DNA from: Mactromeris polynyma
Lineage: Eukaryota; Mollusca; Bivalvia; Venerida; Mactridae
NCBI GenBank assembly: GCA_032209605.1
Contig: JASFXZ010000026.1
Coordinates: 1,736,001 to 1,800,000, forward strand
Reading direction: 5' to 3'
Length of the DNA stretch: 64,000 nucleotides
Part shown: positions 42,971-54,000 of the stretch, one piece after another
Numbering within the stretch: position 1 is the stretch's first letter
How the letters are laid out: each line of letters starts with the position of its first letter
Notes under the pieces: model-generated
What the model was told of the DNA's origin: nothing
The model's input: the letters and a program-made list of their open reading frames with translations, nothing else
Database searches by the model: none
Made by a program: the position numbers and the translations under genes

Positions 42971-43165
42971 CAGGGGGCGTAGCTGAGCTAGTTAGTAGCT
43001 AGTTCGCCAGATATGCACTTTGGTGTATATTTCGTTCCAGTAAATATGCTTATTATAACAAAAAATACATACATATCTCATTGCAGTTTCGGCCATTTTA
43101 TTTTTCAATTTTTGAAATAAGTGCAATCTGCTGCCTAAGACGGCCTATACGAATCTACGCTCCTG
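42971..43165. mobile_element. Small inverted-repeat element, CAGGGGCGTAG family (unit B)
   Basis: Paralogous copy of the element at 37662, inherited with the segmental duplication. Ends CAGGGGGCGTAG and CTACGCTCCTG. Confidence 0.65.
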
Positions 43166-43492
43166 CAAACATCAACAAGCATTAGCTGTAATGAATGACT
43201 GAAAGTACCACAATGTCGATAGACATGCACAACATTATAAAACCTCTACATAAGATCATACAGTATATCATTCTACAATAAAACAGACACGTAGCTAAAT
43301 TATGTAATACATATGACTCTTAACAAATACAAAGTATGAGCTTCAAATTTTATTGGACAAAATCAACAAACATAAATGTAAAATTTAAAACATACATTTT
43401 ACATTGTAATTTTACAACAGTTTTCATTCATACTGTTCAGTACTTACCGGTAATTGAAAGGAAACTGTTGAACCATTGAATGATTAGGCTTC

Positions 43493-43959
43493 GCCAAATT
43501 GGAATTTTGTTAAGCGTCAAGTTTGTTAAGTTCGCGAAACCTAGCTACCTATTCAAACAAAAACTCATAACGAAAAAACAAATATCCGCAGATAATCATC
43601 CTCGGTACCCAGGCTATTCATAACATTATGTATACATAATGTATGTTATGTTAGCCTGGGTACCGAGGATGCAGATAATAAGCGATGCATAATTTTAGAT
43701 ATTTTAATGAAAGAAACATCATAAAAACAAAACAAAATGGTTTGTTTCAAAACTAGATCTATACATGATTCGGTTTGATTGCGGTACTGATAAAATGTTA
43801 AAGAATAATCTCATCGTTGTCGGATCTCAACTAAAATTGCCGTTGTCGAATCATGAGCATCGAATAGAATTTTGAGCTTAGAAAAAATGTTGTTGTTTTT
43901 TGGCACGAAGAGCGCAAAACCCAGGCACACGCGGACGCTTAACAAAATTCCAATTTGGC
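43493..43959. repeat. 467 bp foldback with 26 bp perfect arms
   Basis: GCCAAATTGG..TTAAGCGTC at 43493-43518 is the exact reverse complement of 43934-43959. Only part of the left arm survives in unit A (TTGTTAAGCGTC near 38129), because A lacks ~70 bp there. Possibly the ends of an old DNA element. Confidence 0.7.
43597..43670. mobile_element. 74 bp foldback MITE with 9 bp target duplication
   Basis: ATCCTCGGTACCCAGGCTA and its complement TAGCCTGGGTACCGAGGAT enclose a short AT palindrome. GCAGATAAT flanks both sides (43588-43596 and 43671-43679). Unit A carries the empty site with a single GCAGATAAT (38202-38210), which proves insertion after the duplication. A 9 bp duplication is typical of Mutator-like transposases, though assignment from this alone is tentative. 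Confidence 0.88.
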
Positions 43960-44557
43960 ATGGCCTTAGATCTACTTATCATGCGCATTTTCTGAAAATA
44001 CAACGCTTGAGAAATGGGTCATTTGCTCTGATTTTCTGTTTTCTGGGGAAAAAACAGATTTTAGACTTGCTTAGAATTTTACGGGAAATTGGCTTATTTT
44101 GCGAAACTACTATTAACGATATGCAGTCATTAAATGACAATTATTATAGAAAATTCAAGGTTAAGAATTAAAAACAATACTGTTTGTTTGCCAATCGACA
44201 TAAATCTACATCAATGACAAGATAAAAACATGTATTTTTAAACGAAAACGATTTTTGCACATCAAATAAAAGAACTTCAGCGGGACTAGTCAGGTATTTT
44301 AAAAAGAAAGATGAATAATTAGATTGTCAACATGTTTGAACATTCATCTCGCCGATGATTCAATTTGTTTCTTGACATAGGTTGATAATAATACCTTTGT
44401 TATCTATTTATGCAAAGCTCTATCGACATGTTAAAATGGTTTGATGAGCTAATTGTGCTTTAATATACAATTTTCGCATTGTTTTAAATGTTTAAATAGA
44501 CGAACTTTAGCCAGTCTCACGTACGGTGAAAAAAATGAGTAACCCAGCAATTATATA

Positions 44558-44717
44558 CAGTAATACCCCAATAATACGACCACCCTTGGGACCCTTGAAG
44601 ACTGGTATTGTTATTGAGCTTGAATAAGGAGTAAAATAAGGGAAATGGACTTGAAATTGTGTTCTTAATATTGAGATGGTCTTATTATTGAGGTGGTCAT
44701 TTAGTAAGGTTTTACTG
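44558..44717. mobile_element. TA-flanked inverted-repeat element (unit B copy)
   Basis: 160 bp counterpart of 39127-39422. Starts CAGTAATACCCC, ends GGTTTTACTG, TA on both sides. Lacks the minisatellite expansion. Confidence 0.8.
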
Positions 44718-45116
44718 TATGTTTATTCTAACATGAAAATCATGAAGTTCAAGTGTAGTTTCACAAGGAATTGAAACAAAGACGACCTCATATCTGGTTT
44801 CCGAAAATGAAGTACATGTACTCTGTGTATACTTAGCAGCTGTTGTATTTCCCGAAAACCCTTACCAGACCTTTCAGCATCTGAGGGTCGGTCAAAATCT
44901 TAGGAAATAATTTACCTGTACACATCACAAAATGTACTGACTTCAGATGTCAGAATGATGGTCAGTGTTTAATTTCTTTTGAAAGTAGCAATACCGAGAC
45001 ACGGTAGATACTCTGTCGCGGAGATCACATATAGTACTAGTAACTTGATCCAGCGATCACCAGTACATGTCTCATGTAGCCATTACTTACAATATCGCCG
45101 GGGCTTTATATAAATA

Positions 45117-45124
45117 TTATCAAA
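45117..45124 (+). promoter_or_regulatory. TATA-like box upstream of lectin copy B
   Basis: TATATAAA in the same conserved block as copy A. About 0.9 kb separates it from the signal-peptide ATG at 46006, so an upstream untranslated exon would be needed if it is used. Confidence 0.3.
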
Positions 45125-46005
45125 CAAGTCATTTTTTACTCTATTTTCTATATAATGATAGATGATACTTTTAAAATCAAATTGGAAGCAAGAAGATGTT
45201 GAGTTAGAATAAATATTTTTACACTAAATGATACTCTCCTTTAGCATCGGGCGCTTATTCCGATACCTTCTTGTGAATGGAACGGTAGTGGAATCAAAGC
45301 GCTGTGTGGAGCGTAACTAAATGAAAGAGAATACATTGAAGAATATTGTCATAACTGCTAAAATATTCCAGTATTAAGATAAAGTGTTTAAATTTACGTA
45401 TGAAAATAATTTCCCTCTATAATCTATTGATCAAATCTGGTAGAGCTGGGAACTATCGATTTTCGGGTCATTTTCAAGGGAGACAATCCACTGCGATAAG
45501 CCAGCCAAAAGGCACGGAAAGCTGTGTATGTATTGGTCCCAGAAAACAACTAAGTGGTCATATCGCAATATTTTCGCCGTGTATGATGATGCGTAAATCT
45601 GAACACTGTTTCGACGATTTCATACCAAGTTTGTACTAAGATATCCTACCAAAAGAAATGCTATTTCTTTATTTCTCCTCACGAACCGTAAATGTCTTAA
45701 ACATGTCAATACTTTGAATTCATTCTATGAAAACAAACATAATTTGTTAAATGCCTCGCAATAAGTTTAAAATCCAAACTCCTATGAGAATGTATTAGAC
45801 GTTAAAACTAGTAAGAGTAATTACAATGTTGTAGTCTAGTAGGTTTGTATTACATTTTGAATCGCCACACTGTGTTTGGAAATCTGCTGAAAGGTTTTAA
45901 CCTGCAATACAACTTTTTAGTCAGACCTCATTCATAGACAGTGGTCTCCGCATACTTCGCTCTACGAAAATATTTCATTCTTAAACACCATACCGTGCAA
46001 ACAAG

Positions 46006-46236
46006 ATGGATTACAGCAAATTGTTCGCCGTAGTCTTCTTTATGTTATGTCTGAATACAGTGAAGTGTAATAAACACAGAAAGATGGACCAAGCGATTGG
46101 CCTTCTGAAAGAGAAATTTTCGACTTAAGAAGAAAAACTCTACGAGGACGATTACGAACTACGGCTTGAAATAGACACACTATGGAGACAGTTAAATTAA
46201 TCCAAGGGATATTATGATCCTGTCGATAAACCAAAC
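46006..46236 (+). pseudogene. Signal-peptide and stalk segment of lectin copy B with two in-frame stops
   Basis: ATG at 46006 opens a textbook signal peptide (MDYSKLFAVVFFMLCLNTVK, then C). It continues in the same frame as the lectin ORF at 46237 through charged coiled-coil-like sequence, but TAA codons interrupt at 46126-46128 and 46198-46200. Downstream residues remain coding-like and in frame. Either these are disabling mutations, or the stretch is spliced out. A weak donor at 46065 (AA|GTGTAA) and an acceptor-like TAG before TTCACGC (46269) would join in frame and remove both stops. The A/B homology boundary falls at this same TTCACGC. Confidence 0.7.
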
Positions 46237-47376
46237 GTGACAACAATTGAAGAAATCACTGACAGTAGTTCACGCATCGATGACGTTGATAAAGTGCTTC
46301 TCAAAGTGGAAGAAAGAAGCAAGATCATGCTAAAGAGTTTCGCAGAAGAAAAAGCAATGCTTAGAGACAATATGGAGAAGTTTGAAAACGAGATGTTGAT
46401 TTTGAGAAATCAACAGGAAAATGCATTGTCTGACTTGAGAAACGCCTCTTTCGAACTGTCCTTTGAAATGAACTATACTCTAAATGACAGACTTAACAAA
46501 GCGGACATTGTGTTAGCACAGCAATCAGCTAACGTCATAAAGAAACAGAACGACAATTTCGTTGCACTGAATATCAGTATTCATGAGCACTTGGATGACC
46601 TTAAGGAATCTATCATTAAATGGAATAACTTCTCCATGACATCGTTGGAAAAAAATATTGATGATATGGAAGTTAATCAAGACGATATTTTGGAGTCATT
46701 TATGACCAAAGCAAACCAAATGCTCGAAAGTTTCAAAGACACTATTGATGATGGTCAGAAAAGGGCCACTACTGCTCAAGAATTTGCAGCCAAAAAGGCT
46801 GAGGAGTTCGAAGCAATGATTCTGACAGTTAAAGATGCTTCTGAAGAATGTACAAAGAGGACTGATAACATTCTGAAATCTGTGCAATATTTGCAAGCGC
46901 ATACCAATTTTTGTTCATCAAAAGACTGGCACGTGTTTGGAAATTCATGTTATAAAAAATCCGCAACGAGAGCCACTTGGGAAAAGGCAGTCGAGGAATG
47001 CTCAATAATGGGGGCTTACCTAGCAGAAGTCGACAGTTCAGAAGAAAACATCTATCTAGCCAATATGACCGTGACAAGGCATAGTGATTATCGTAGTGAT
47101 TATATTGTTGTTTGGGTTGGAGGATCTGATATTGAAATTGAAGATCAATGGGTTTGGCAAAAGAGCAAGAACAAATTACATTATAAATCATGGAACACAT
47201 GGCCTGGAGAACCAAATGGCAGACGGAATGAAAATTGTATGGAACTTCTTGATTTGAGAAAAACAGGAGCTACGATATATGAAAATCACAAACCGAAAGT
47301 TATAGGCATTTGGAATGATGTCAGCTGTGAAAAGCAAAATTACTACGTTTGTGAAATGACATTGATAGCGCAGTGA
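46237..47376 (+). CDS. Coiled-coil C-type lectin domain protein, copy B
   Basis: 379-codon single-exon ORF. Residues about 10-215 are a long heptad-rich coiled coil, suggesting oligomerisation, with several N-glycosylation sequons. Residues about 226-376 are a complete long-form C-type lectin domain: N-terminal Cys226, WHVFGNSCYK, VGGSDIEIEDQWVWQK, EPN at 325-327 and WND at 359-361, then a terminal YYVCEM. EPN plus WND are the usual calcium-site residues of mannose-type lectins, so calcium-dependent glycan binding is expected. The ATG at 46237 is probably not the native start, because signal peptide and stalk lie in frame upstream behind two stops. Without them the product would lack a secretion signal. 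The stop TGA at 47374-47376 follows a canonical CTLD end. A lineage-specific bivalve lectin is likely; ligand unknown. Confidence 0.85.
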   Translation: MTTIEEITDSSSRIDDVDKVLLKVEERSKIMLKSFAEEKAMLRDNMEKFENEMLILRNQQENALSDLRNASFELSFEMNYTLNDRLNKADIVLAQQSANVIKKQNDNFVALNISIHEHLDDLKESIIKWNNFSMTSLEKNIDDMEVNQDDILESFMTKANQMLESFKDTIDDGQKRATTAQEFAAKKAEEFEAMILTVKDASEECTKRTDNILKSVQYLQAHTNFCSSKDWHVFGNSCYKKSATRATWEKAVEECSIMGAYLAEVDSSEENIYLANMTVTRHSDYRSDYIVVWVGGSDIEIEDQWVWQKSKNKLHYKSWNTWPGEPNGRRNENCMELLDLRKTGATIYENHKPKVIGIWNDVSCEKQNYYVCEMTLIAQ

Positions 47377-47542
47377 GTGTACACCTGGTGAACATGGAGC
47401 TTCTAAATGAACCTATATCATTGCTTGATTTGAAGAAAACATAATTTAGATTACATTTATTCTTTGTAGTAAAACTTTTTGCAATATTGAAAGCAAACTG
47501 ACGCCTAAACGATTTCATAGACATTAAGAAACGGTAAACATT

Positions 47543-48694
47543 CAAGCGTATTTTGTAGAATAACCATGATAGGGCGACAAATCTGACAAAGTGTATTTAT
47601 CAATCTGCTGTCAGTGTGTTAAGACATTCTTTAATCAATTGTATACTTTTCATTGATGTATCATTATGCTACGAATGTCAAATGGATTTATAAGAAGATC
47701 CATGTCCATGAGGTGGGGGATTTGTTTATTTTCCTGAAATTGATAATTGCTATTTATAGCCTAAAAATAATGAATGTCAGTGTGGCATAAAACAGCGGGA
47801 TGGTGGACTGGTAATCAAGTAGATAATTAATTGTGTCTGAATCATACGAAATGGTTACTGCAAATGCTGGTTTTAAAGCCATGTTACAGTCATCTTGAAA
47901 ATATTGAAATTTACCATTGACACACACTCTTATATACTGTTTAAAAGAACTAACCCGCTATTTACATCGCTTGCTATTGTGACAAATAACATTTACTGCT
48001 GGTAACTATTGAACTGATGTTTTCATATATTGTGTAAAAATATTCAAGCATGTTCAAGCAATTTTGTTCCGTATTCATACAAATAAATATGTAGCGTTTG
48101 TATCGATTCTGTGTTTATGAAACCATTCTTACAATGTTGATGTATTGACACTACGATCGTTGTTCAAAACCAGGGGCGTAGCTTAGCTGAAATTTATGTG
48201 TAGGCCTAGCTTTAGGGGGGAGGTCCGTGGAAATGGTGCCCCGGAAAAAAATGTAGCTAGATCGTCCGAGATACGTTTTGGTGTATATTTCGTTCCAGTA
48301 AAAATGCTTATAATAACATAAAAACATATCTATCTCCTTCCAGTTACGGCCATTTCATTTTTCGATTTTTCGAAAAAAAGTGTATGCCGCTACCTAGATG
48401 GCCTATACGAATCTATGCCCGTGCGAACATCAACAAGCCTTAACTGTAATGAATGACTGAAAGTACCACAATGTCAACAGACGAACACAATATTAAAAAT
48501 ACTTTTACATAAGATCATAAGAGTATACCATTCTGCCATAAAACAGACATGTAGCTAAAATTTGGTAACACATATGATTCTTAACAAATACAAAGTATGA
48601 GCTTCAATTTTTTATTGGAAATAATCAACAAACATAAATGTAAGATTGAAAACATAAATTTTACATAGTTATTTTCCTTCACACTGTTCAGTAC
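47543..48694 (+). repeat. Segmental duplication unit C, truncated, no gene
   Basis: Starts CAAGCGTATTTTGTAG like unit A, contains the same GTGGCATAAA..CAGCGGGATGG, GATCGTTGTTCAAAAC and ACAAAGTATGAGCTTCAA landmarks, and stops matching just after ACTGTTCAGTAC. That motif is also the left edge of the ~70 bp present in B but missing from A. Unit C is more diverged and has an internal deletion near 47950. Confidence 0.8.
48171..48423. mobile_element. Small inverted-repeat element, CAGGGGCGTAG family (unit C)
   Basis: Counterpart of 37662 and 42971; begins CAGGGGCGTAGC, decayed right end CTATGCCCGTG. About 55 bp longer because of extra sequence near 48200-48250. Confidence 0.55.
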
Positions 48695-49271
48695 GGAACA
48701 AATACATTGCGGGGGAGATTCTTACATAAAATGTAGGTCAGAACAGGTTTCGCCCTTCACAAAAAATCTTAACAGAAATCTGTCTCAAATCTTCAAAGAC
48801 CTTAATTGGGCATATTAGAAAACCAAGCAAACTAAATTGATACTGAACTAGATTCAGGTATACATGAATAAGCTACAAAATTTGATTGAGAAAAAATCAA
48901 TTTGAGAAATTTATGAAATCAGGGGCATCCTTCACAAACACTAGGTCAGACTAAGACTTTAAATTGGCAAAAAAATATATTTACCAGCATTTTGTTTCCA
49001 TTCAATCTAAAGGAATGAATTACTGTCTAATTAATTGTTGTTACCCTCTGTACCTTTTTGCCAATTTTTATTAAAATATATATTGTTATAACAACATACA
49101 TGTAGTAGCAAAACGAACACTTAACATTTTAAAATCAAAGTCCGAGTTGCAGACTTATAATGTTTATGAACAAGCCCCTCGTGGAAAAAAACATATTTCA
49201 AAATAAAGGACACTGAAAAGATACTGATTCATAAAAATTCTCTCAAGCAGCACCATATCATAGGTATAATA

Positions 49272-49380
49272 CAGACAAACCTCAGTAATGCAACCACGCT
49301 TGGGACACGCTAGTGAAAATGGACTTGAAAATTGCATTCTTAATATTGAGGAGGTCTTATTATTGAGCTGGTCGTTTTTT
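49272..49380. mobile_element. Decayed copy of the GTAAAACCTCAC inverted-repeat family
   Basis: CAGACAAACCTCAGTAATGC at the left and AGGAGGTCTTATTATTGAG at the right match the family's subterminal sequences. The right terminus is lost. Confidence 0.6.
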
Positions 49381-49634
49381 ACAACAGACAAGTTATTTTG
49401 ATGTTTGGCAAAATTAAATGAGCAACAAAACAATACTGCCAAGTATGATTACACATTCCAACATCACATCTCCCATGTTCAACAATCAATGGGCGCTCAA
49501 ATCTCATTCAGGGTTTTGTTTTATTTATAATTTAACAAGAGTGCCAAACTAACACAAAATACGCCCATCATAAGTCAGAGCTCAGAGTTAAAACAAGACA
49601 AATTTTAGGTAATTTCTAAAATCAAAGGGTGGTA

Positions 49635-49925
49635 ACTCCCGGGTGACATGAGTGATATGACTGGTTATCGAACTTGGCCGAGATATTATGCCCACAAACA
49701 TTTTCACCTAGTTTGGTAAAAGATCGGATGAAAACTCTTTGACTTAGAGAGCGGACAAGGCTAATTTGACCAATTTTGGATAATTCAAGGGCCATAATTC
49801 AGAAGTGCCTGGGGCGATGTGGCTGGTTATAGAACTTGGCTGAGATATTATGCCCACAAACATTTTCACCAAGGTTGGTAAAGATCGGATGAAAACTCTT
49901 TGACTTAGAGAGCGGAAACCATGTG
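49635..49925. repeat. Dispersed mollusc-type repeat, two ~160 bp tandem copies
   Basis: GAACTTGGC(C/T)GAGATATT, GCCCACAAACATTTTCACC and GATCGGATGAAAACTCTTTG each occur twice at about 160 bp spacing. I recognise this wording as common in bivalve genomes, but that is recollection, not a search. Confidence 0.7.
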
Positions 49926-50923
49926 GACGCTGCCAGCCCGCCTGCCGCTGGTGTTCCCATAATGACTCTACGTTGTATAGAAACATGACTCTAACATGAC
50001 ACTACATTGTATAGAAGCAGGAGTCCATGGAAGTTTTGTGATTAGAGATACACATGGCTTGATATATGTAACCACAGTACCATCATATTACTGAAAAGCA
50101 CCATTCAGTCACACAACTGATTGAGTGTAGAATAAATGACATGGGTTAAAACGATATCAGTTAGCTGAGTATACCCTATCTTCCAAAATTACATTATGAA
50201 TGTAATCGGAAAAAAGTAACTGTGTAATGCCACAAGTGAAAAATTTGCATACAGTGGTGCGTAGTCTTCATTCGATGTACCTCATGCCATTGTTACTCAA
50301 AGTTTTGAAAATATCAATATTTAAGGGACCTCTATTTGAGACAAACCATTTATATGAAATTGTTAATCTTTCAGAAAACAAAGCATTCAATAACACAAGA
50401 CATATGCGGACACAAGCTCTTATATATCAGTTACATTCAAAGGAAAGGAAATCAGCTGAATGAGAACTGAGCTTGGAGAAAGTTTTCAACCCAAAATCAA
50501 TAGCAGAGGCCATCTTTAAAACTTATTTGGCATAAACCTGACCCAGCATAATTTAGATGGGTAGGTTATTATTTTTTATGATAATTGAAGTTTCAACTAT
50601 AAATACGCAGGCCATTTTAAGAAGTAGGTAGCATTATGCTAAAGGAACAATTTTCAGGAATGGCCCCATACCACATGTAACTGGTAGAATGTCATGCAGA
50701 AATTGTTGGGCTGAAGTACACAAACTCATGACCCCTGACTGACCTCTAACAGTTAAATAGGGTCTAACATTTAAATAGTATTTAATCATTAAATGATTAA
50801 TGTTTGTGTGAGACTGAAAACATGGAGATCGTTCAACAAAACTTGGTGTGTATACTAAGGAAGGATCTCACAACAGAAACACATCTTTTTATCCAGGTAG
50901 TCACCATAGAAACACTCAAAATC
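49926..50923. other. Intergenic region downstream of GMPS
   Basis: No gene supported. An ATTAAA on the minus strand (50781-50786), about 140 bp past the GMPS stop, could be its poly(A) signal; this is a weak inference. Confidence 0.45.
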
Positions 50924-51025
50924 TCATTCCCATTCTGTTGTACCCGGCGGTTTTGATGAGAGATCGTACATTACTCTAGAAATTCCAGGAACTTCCTCAA
51001 TGGCCAATACCATATCTTCTATCAC
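50924..51025 (-). CDS. GMPS: GMPS terminal exon
   Basis: 102 nt, residues 621-653 and TGA stop, ending [11 protein letters not shown]. Acceptor CTAATTTCAG. The intron upstream (51026-53114) holds a 904 bp DNA element and an 83 bp tandem repeat. Confidence 0.96.
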   Translation of the reverse strand: MIEDMVLAIEEVPGISRVMYDLSSKPPGTTEWE

Positions 51026-54000
51026 CTGAAATTAGGACAAAATTGATGTACAGATACCAGAGAAATATGCTTATAAGCTTTTTACAAAGAATAAATGAGC
51101 GTCACTGTACGATTTCCAACCTCTACTTTAAGTGACGTCATTTCCAGAAACTGTCAGATGTACCAACAGTAAGCAATATTTGATGGCAATATGAAAACAA
51201 AGTGACCATATGGAATAAATAGTGTTTCCTGCTTGCGAAATAGTAGTGTTTCCTGCTAGCGAAATAGTGACATCAAATGTTGCGTTTTCTTGAAATGACG
51301 TCACTTACAGAAGAGGTTGTAAATCCCATGGCAGAGCTAAAATTGTTTATTCATTATCTTTACCACCTAACCTACATTGTTCATGCTGTCTTACCTTTTT
51401 TACACAACCTTAAAAGCTTTGCAAGCGTAGTGTTCAAGACTATTGTATCAATATTGAGAAATGAAAAAATCTCCACCCGTTCAAATTTCAAAACCAAAAT
51501 CAACTTCAGCAATTAATTCATAATGGCTTTATAAAGACAATTAATGACATATTTTAAAGCTGCAATCAAATCAATACCTATGAGTTCTGACAGTGAGTGA
51601 TCATATTTGGAATTGTATCATCAAAGGCCAACACTTTTATATATCATATACAGTGGAACCCCTCTAAACCGAACCTCGGCCGGACCGGATAAAAAGTTCG
51701 GTTTAGAGGGGTTTCCGGTTTAGAGGGGTTTAAGGAAATGCATTAAACAACATAATTAATGACTTAGTGTATTAATTTGTATTCATTCCTTATACATGCA
51801 CGGTTTCGGAACAGATTCTGACTCTTTGATCAATTTAATTTTGTCATCAAGTGACAATTCTATTCTTCGACGTTTAAAAGGAGGCGCAGACATGTTGATT
51901 GTCTGAATGATAAAATCAATCTGACAGAAACTGATTGATAAAACAACAAAATTGTTCCACATTATTGTTAGTTTAAACAACAATACCTGCACTCCTCTTT
52001 ACTCTGCTAATACGCTCATTAACTACATGTAGAATGATAATTTGATTCTTTTAACAAAAGATCAATTGAACAGTCACCTACTGTAGCATTCATCATTAAA
52101 TAAATTATTGAAAACATCGATTGATGTGTATGGTCGGCAATTAAAAGTTGTTAATGATATTTGCAAACTGTCACTTTCTTTTGTCGTTATTTGGTTAATA
52201 ATTGCGATTATCACACTGTACCTATTTACCCGCGCACCGTCATAAAGTAAACAAACGTGTAGCTACTGCCGATTGAAGCCACTTAACAGATAAGGTGTGA
52301 AAACGCCGTGTTAACACATTTATTGTCTAAACACTTTAGGTGTCATAAATTGCTGTTCGGTTTAGAGGGGTAAATTACTGTTGAAATAGTTTAGAAATAA
52401 TGGAAATCTTGTTCGGTTTCCGGAATAGAGGGGTTCCGGTTTACAGAGGTTTTTACACAATGAAAATAGAACAGAAAAAATCGGGACCACGCAAATTGTT
52501 CGGTTTAGAGGGAATTCCGGTTTACTGAGGTTCCGGTTTTGAGGGGTTCCACTGTATATGAAATATAAATGCTCAATCAAAAGTACACAAACAATACAAA
52601 GCAATAAAATCTGTGGTAAATGGTGGACATAAGATCATATTTAATCCATGATAATATATGAATTCTCTGATAACGTAATTCCTTATGTTTTATTTAATAT
52701 ACCACTTGCGTTATTTGATCAATATCAAGTCCAGTATTGCTATATTTAGAACAAGTTAACATAGTAATAACTGTTAAAAAACAATGATTTCTAACAAAAA
52801 ACCTATATCAAGTCCAGTATTGCTATATTTAGAACAAGTTAACATAGTAATAACTGTTAAAAAACAATAATTTCGAACAAAAAACCTATATCAAGTCCAG
52901 TATTGCTATATTTAGAACAAGTTAACATAGTAATAACTGTTAAAAAACAATAATTTCGAACAAAAAACCTATATCAAGTCCAGTATTGCTATATTTAGAA
53001 CAAGTTAACATAGTAATAACTGTTAAAAAACAATGATTTCGAACAAAAAACCTATCTGAATTTAAGACAAAAAACGAACACCTTAACTCATTTCCTATGA
53101 GATGTAATACCAACCTTTAATGGTAGATGTTTATCTGGCTGGGCCGCAACTCCCGTCATGAAATCATGAGTAAGAAATGTCCGTATCACAACAGAACGCT
53201 GACAAGACGGCTGGTGCCGTGTAGTGTCTCGATCGAAATGTAATGGCACAATCACTAATGGCATTTGACTCAGTTTTTGTGTACACTTGCTATCATGTAA
53301 TACTTTAGTTGCAACATAATCAACCTGTCTTAATGAGCTTAAAACACCTTCTGTAAGGTATGTTGGAGTGATGTCTTCCACAGGATGCTTTACAGGTTCT
53401 CCAAATATATACACTACCCTGCAAATACATAAGCAACATCTTGATACAAGTACAATTTTCAAATGTGGCTAACTGATACTCAAAATAATATTTGCGAAAA
53501 AATCAAGAAGGTATTCATTCCTTGCTTCTCTAGGGAGCTCCATTAGCCAGGAATGAGAATGCAAAATTTCAAAATCAGCTGAAATTTCGGCAAGGGGTCC
53601 ACGGGGGACTCTGCAGCTCCTGGTTTTTAAGCATCTAATATGGCTTAAATTGTCTCAAAAACGACCCTTGCAAGCGTCAAATCCACAGAAAATTCTGATG
53701 CCTGATTAACTTTCCTAATAGTCATAACATGGTTGATATTTTTTTAATTCCACTCAAAAGCGCCAAGAAATGTAGAACACTTCTTTCAAAAAAGTATTTC
53801 GGTAAAAGGTAATATTTAGATAGAATCCTATGTTAAGCAGAGTGATTCATAACACATTTTGCAAATCTTATCAGAAACATCTAAGTAGTTTGAAAATGCT
53901 ATACTATACAATAACGAGAGAGACACCTGTTAATGTTGTGACATATTTTTGGAATTAGTTTAGCTAGTAACATCACGTTATCCCAATCCAATTGTTTAAT

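Larger units (their letters stand above)
42455..47542 (+). repeat. Segmental duplication unit B with lectin gene copy B
   Basis: Second copy, starting inside unit A's left part (equivalent to about 37117). Relative to A it has a 74 bp foldback insertion at 43597, retains ~70 bp at 43437-43507 that A lacks, has a shorter TGGTCTTATTATTGAGG stretch, and keeps a ~1.1 kb 5' gene region where A has unrelated SINE-like sequence. Short ORFs in 43872-44171 and 45400-45639 have no recognisable family. Confidence 0.85.

Noticed and set aside
43872..44171. 99-codon ORF in unit B
   Set aside because: The unit A counterpart is not preserved as an equivalent frame, it overlaps an inverted-repeat arm, and it has no protein-like features.
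45400..45639. 79-codon ORF upstream of lectin copy B
   Set aside because: There is no domain or paralogue, and it lies in the probable 5' flank or intron of the lectin gene.
46829..47215. 128-codon minus-strand ORF
   Set aside because: It is the antisense shadow of the lectin domain of copy B.
53109..53114. Alternative donor GTATTA for the large GMPS exon
   Set aside because: It would put the last exon out of frame; only AAAG|GTTGGT yields the conserved KPPGTTEWE ending.
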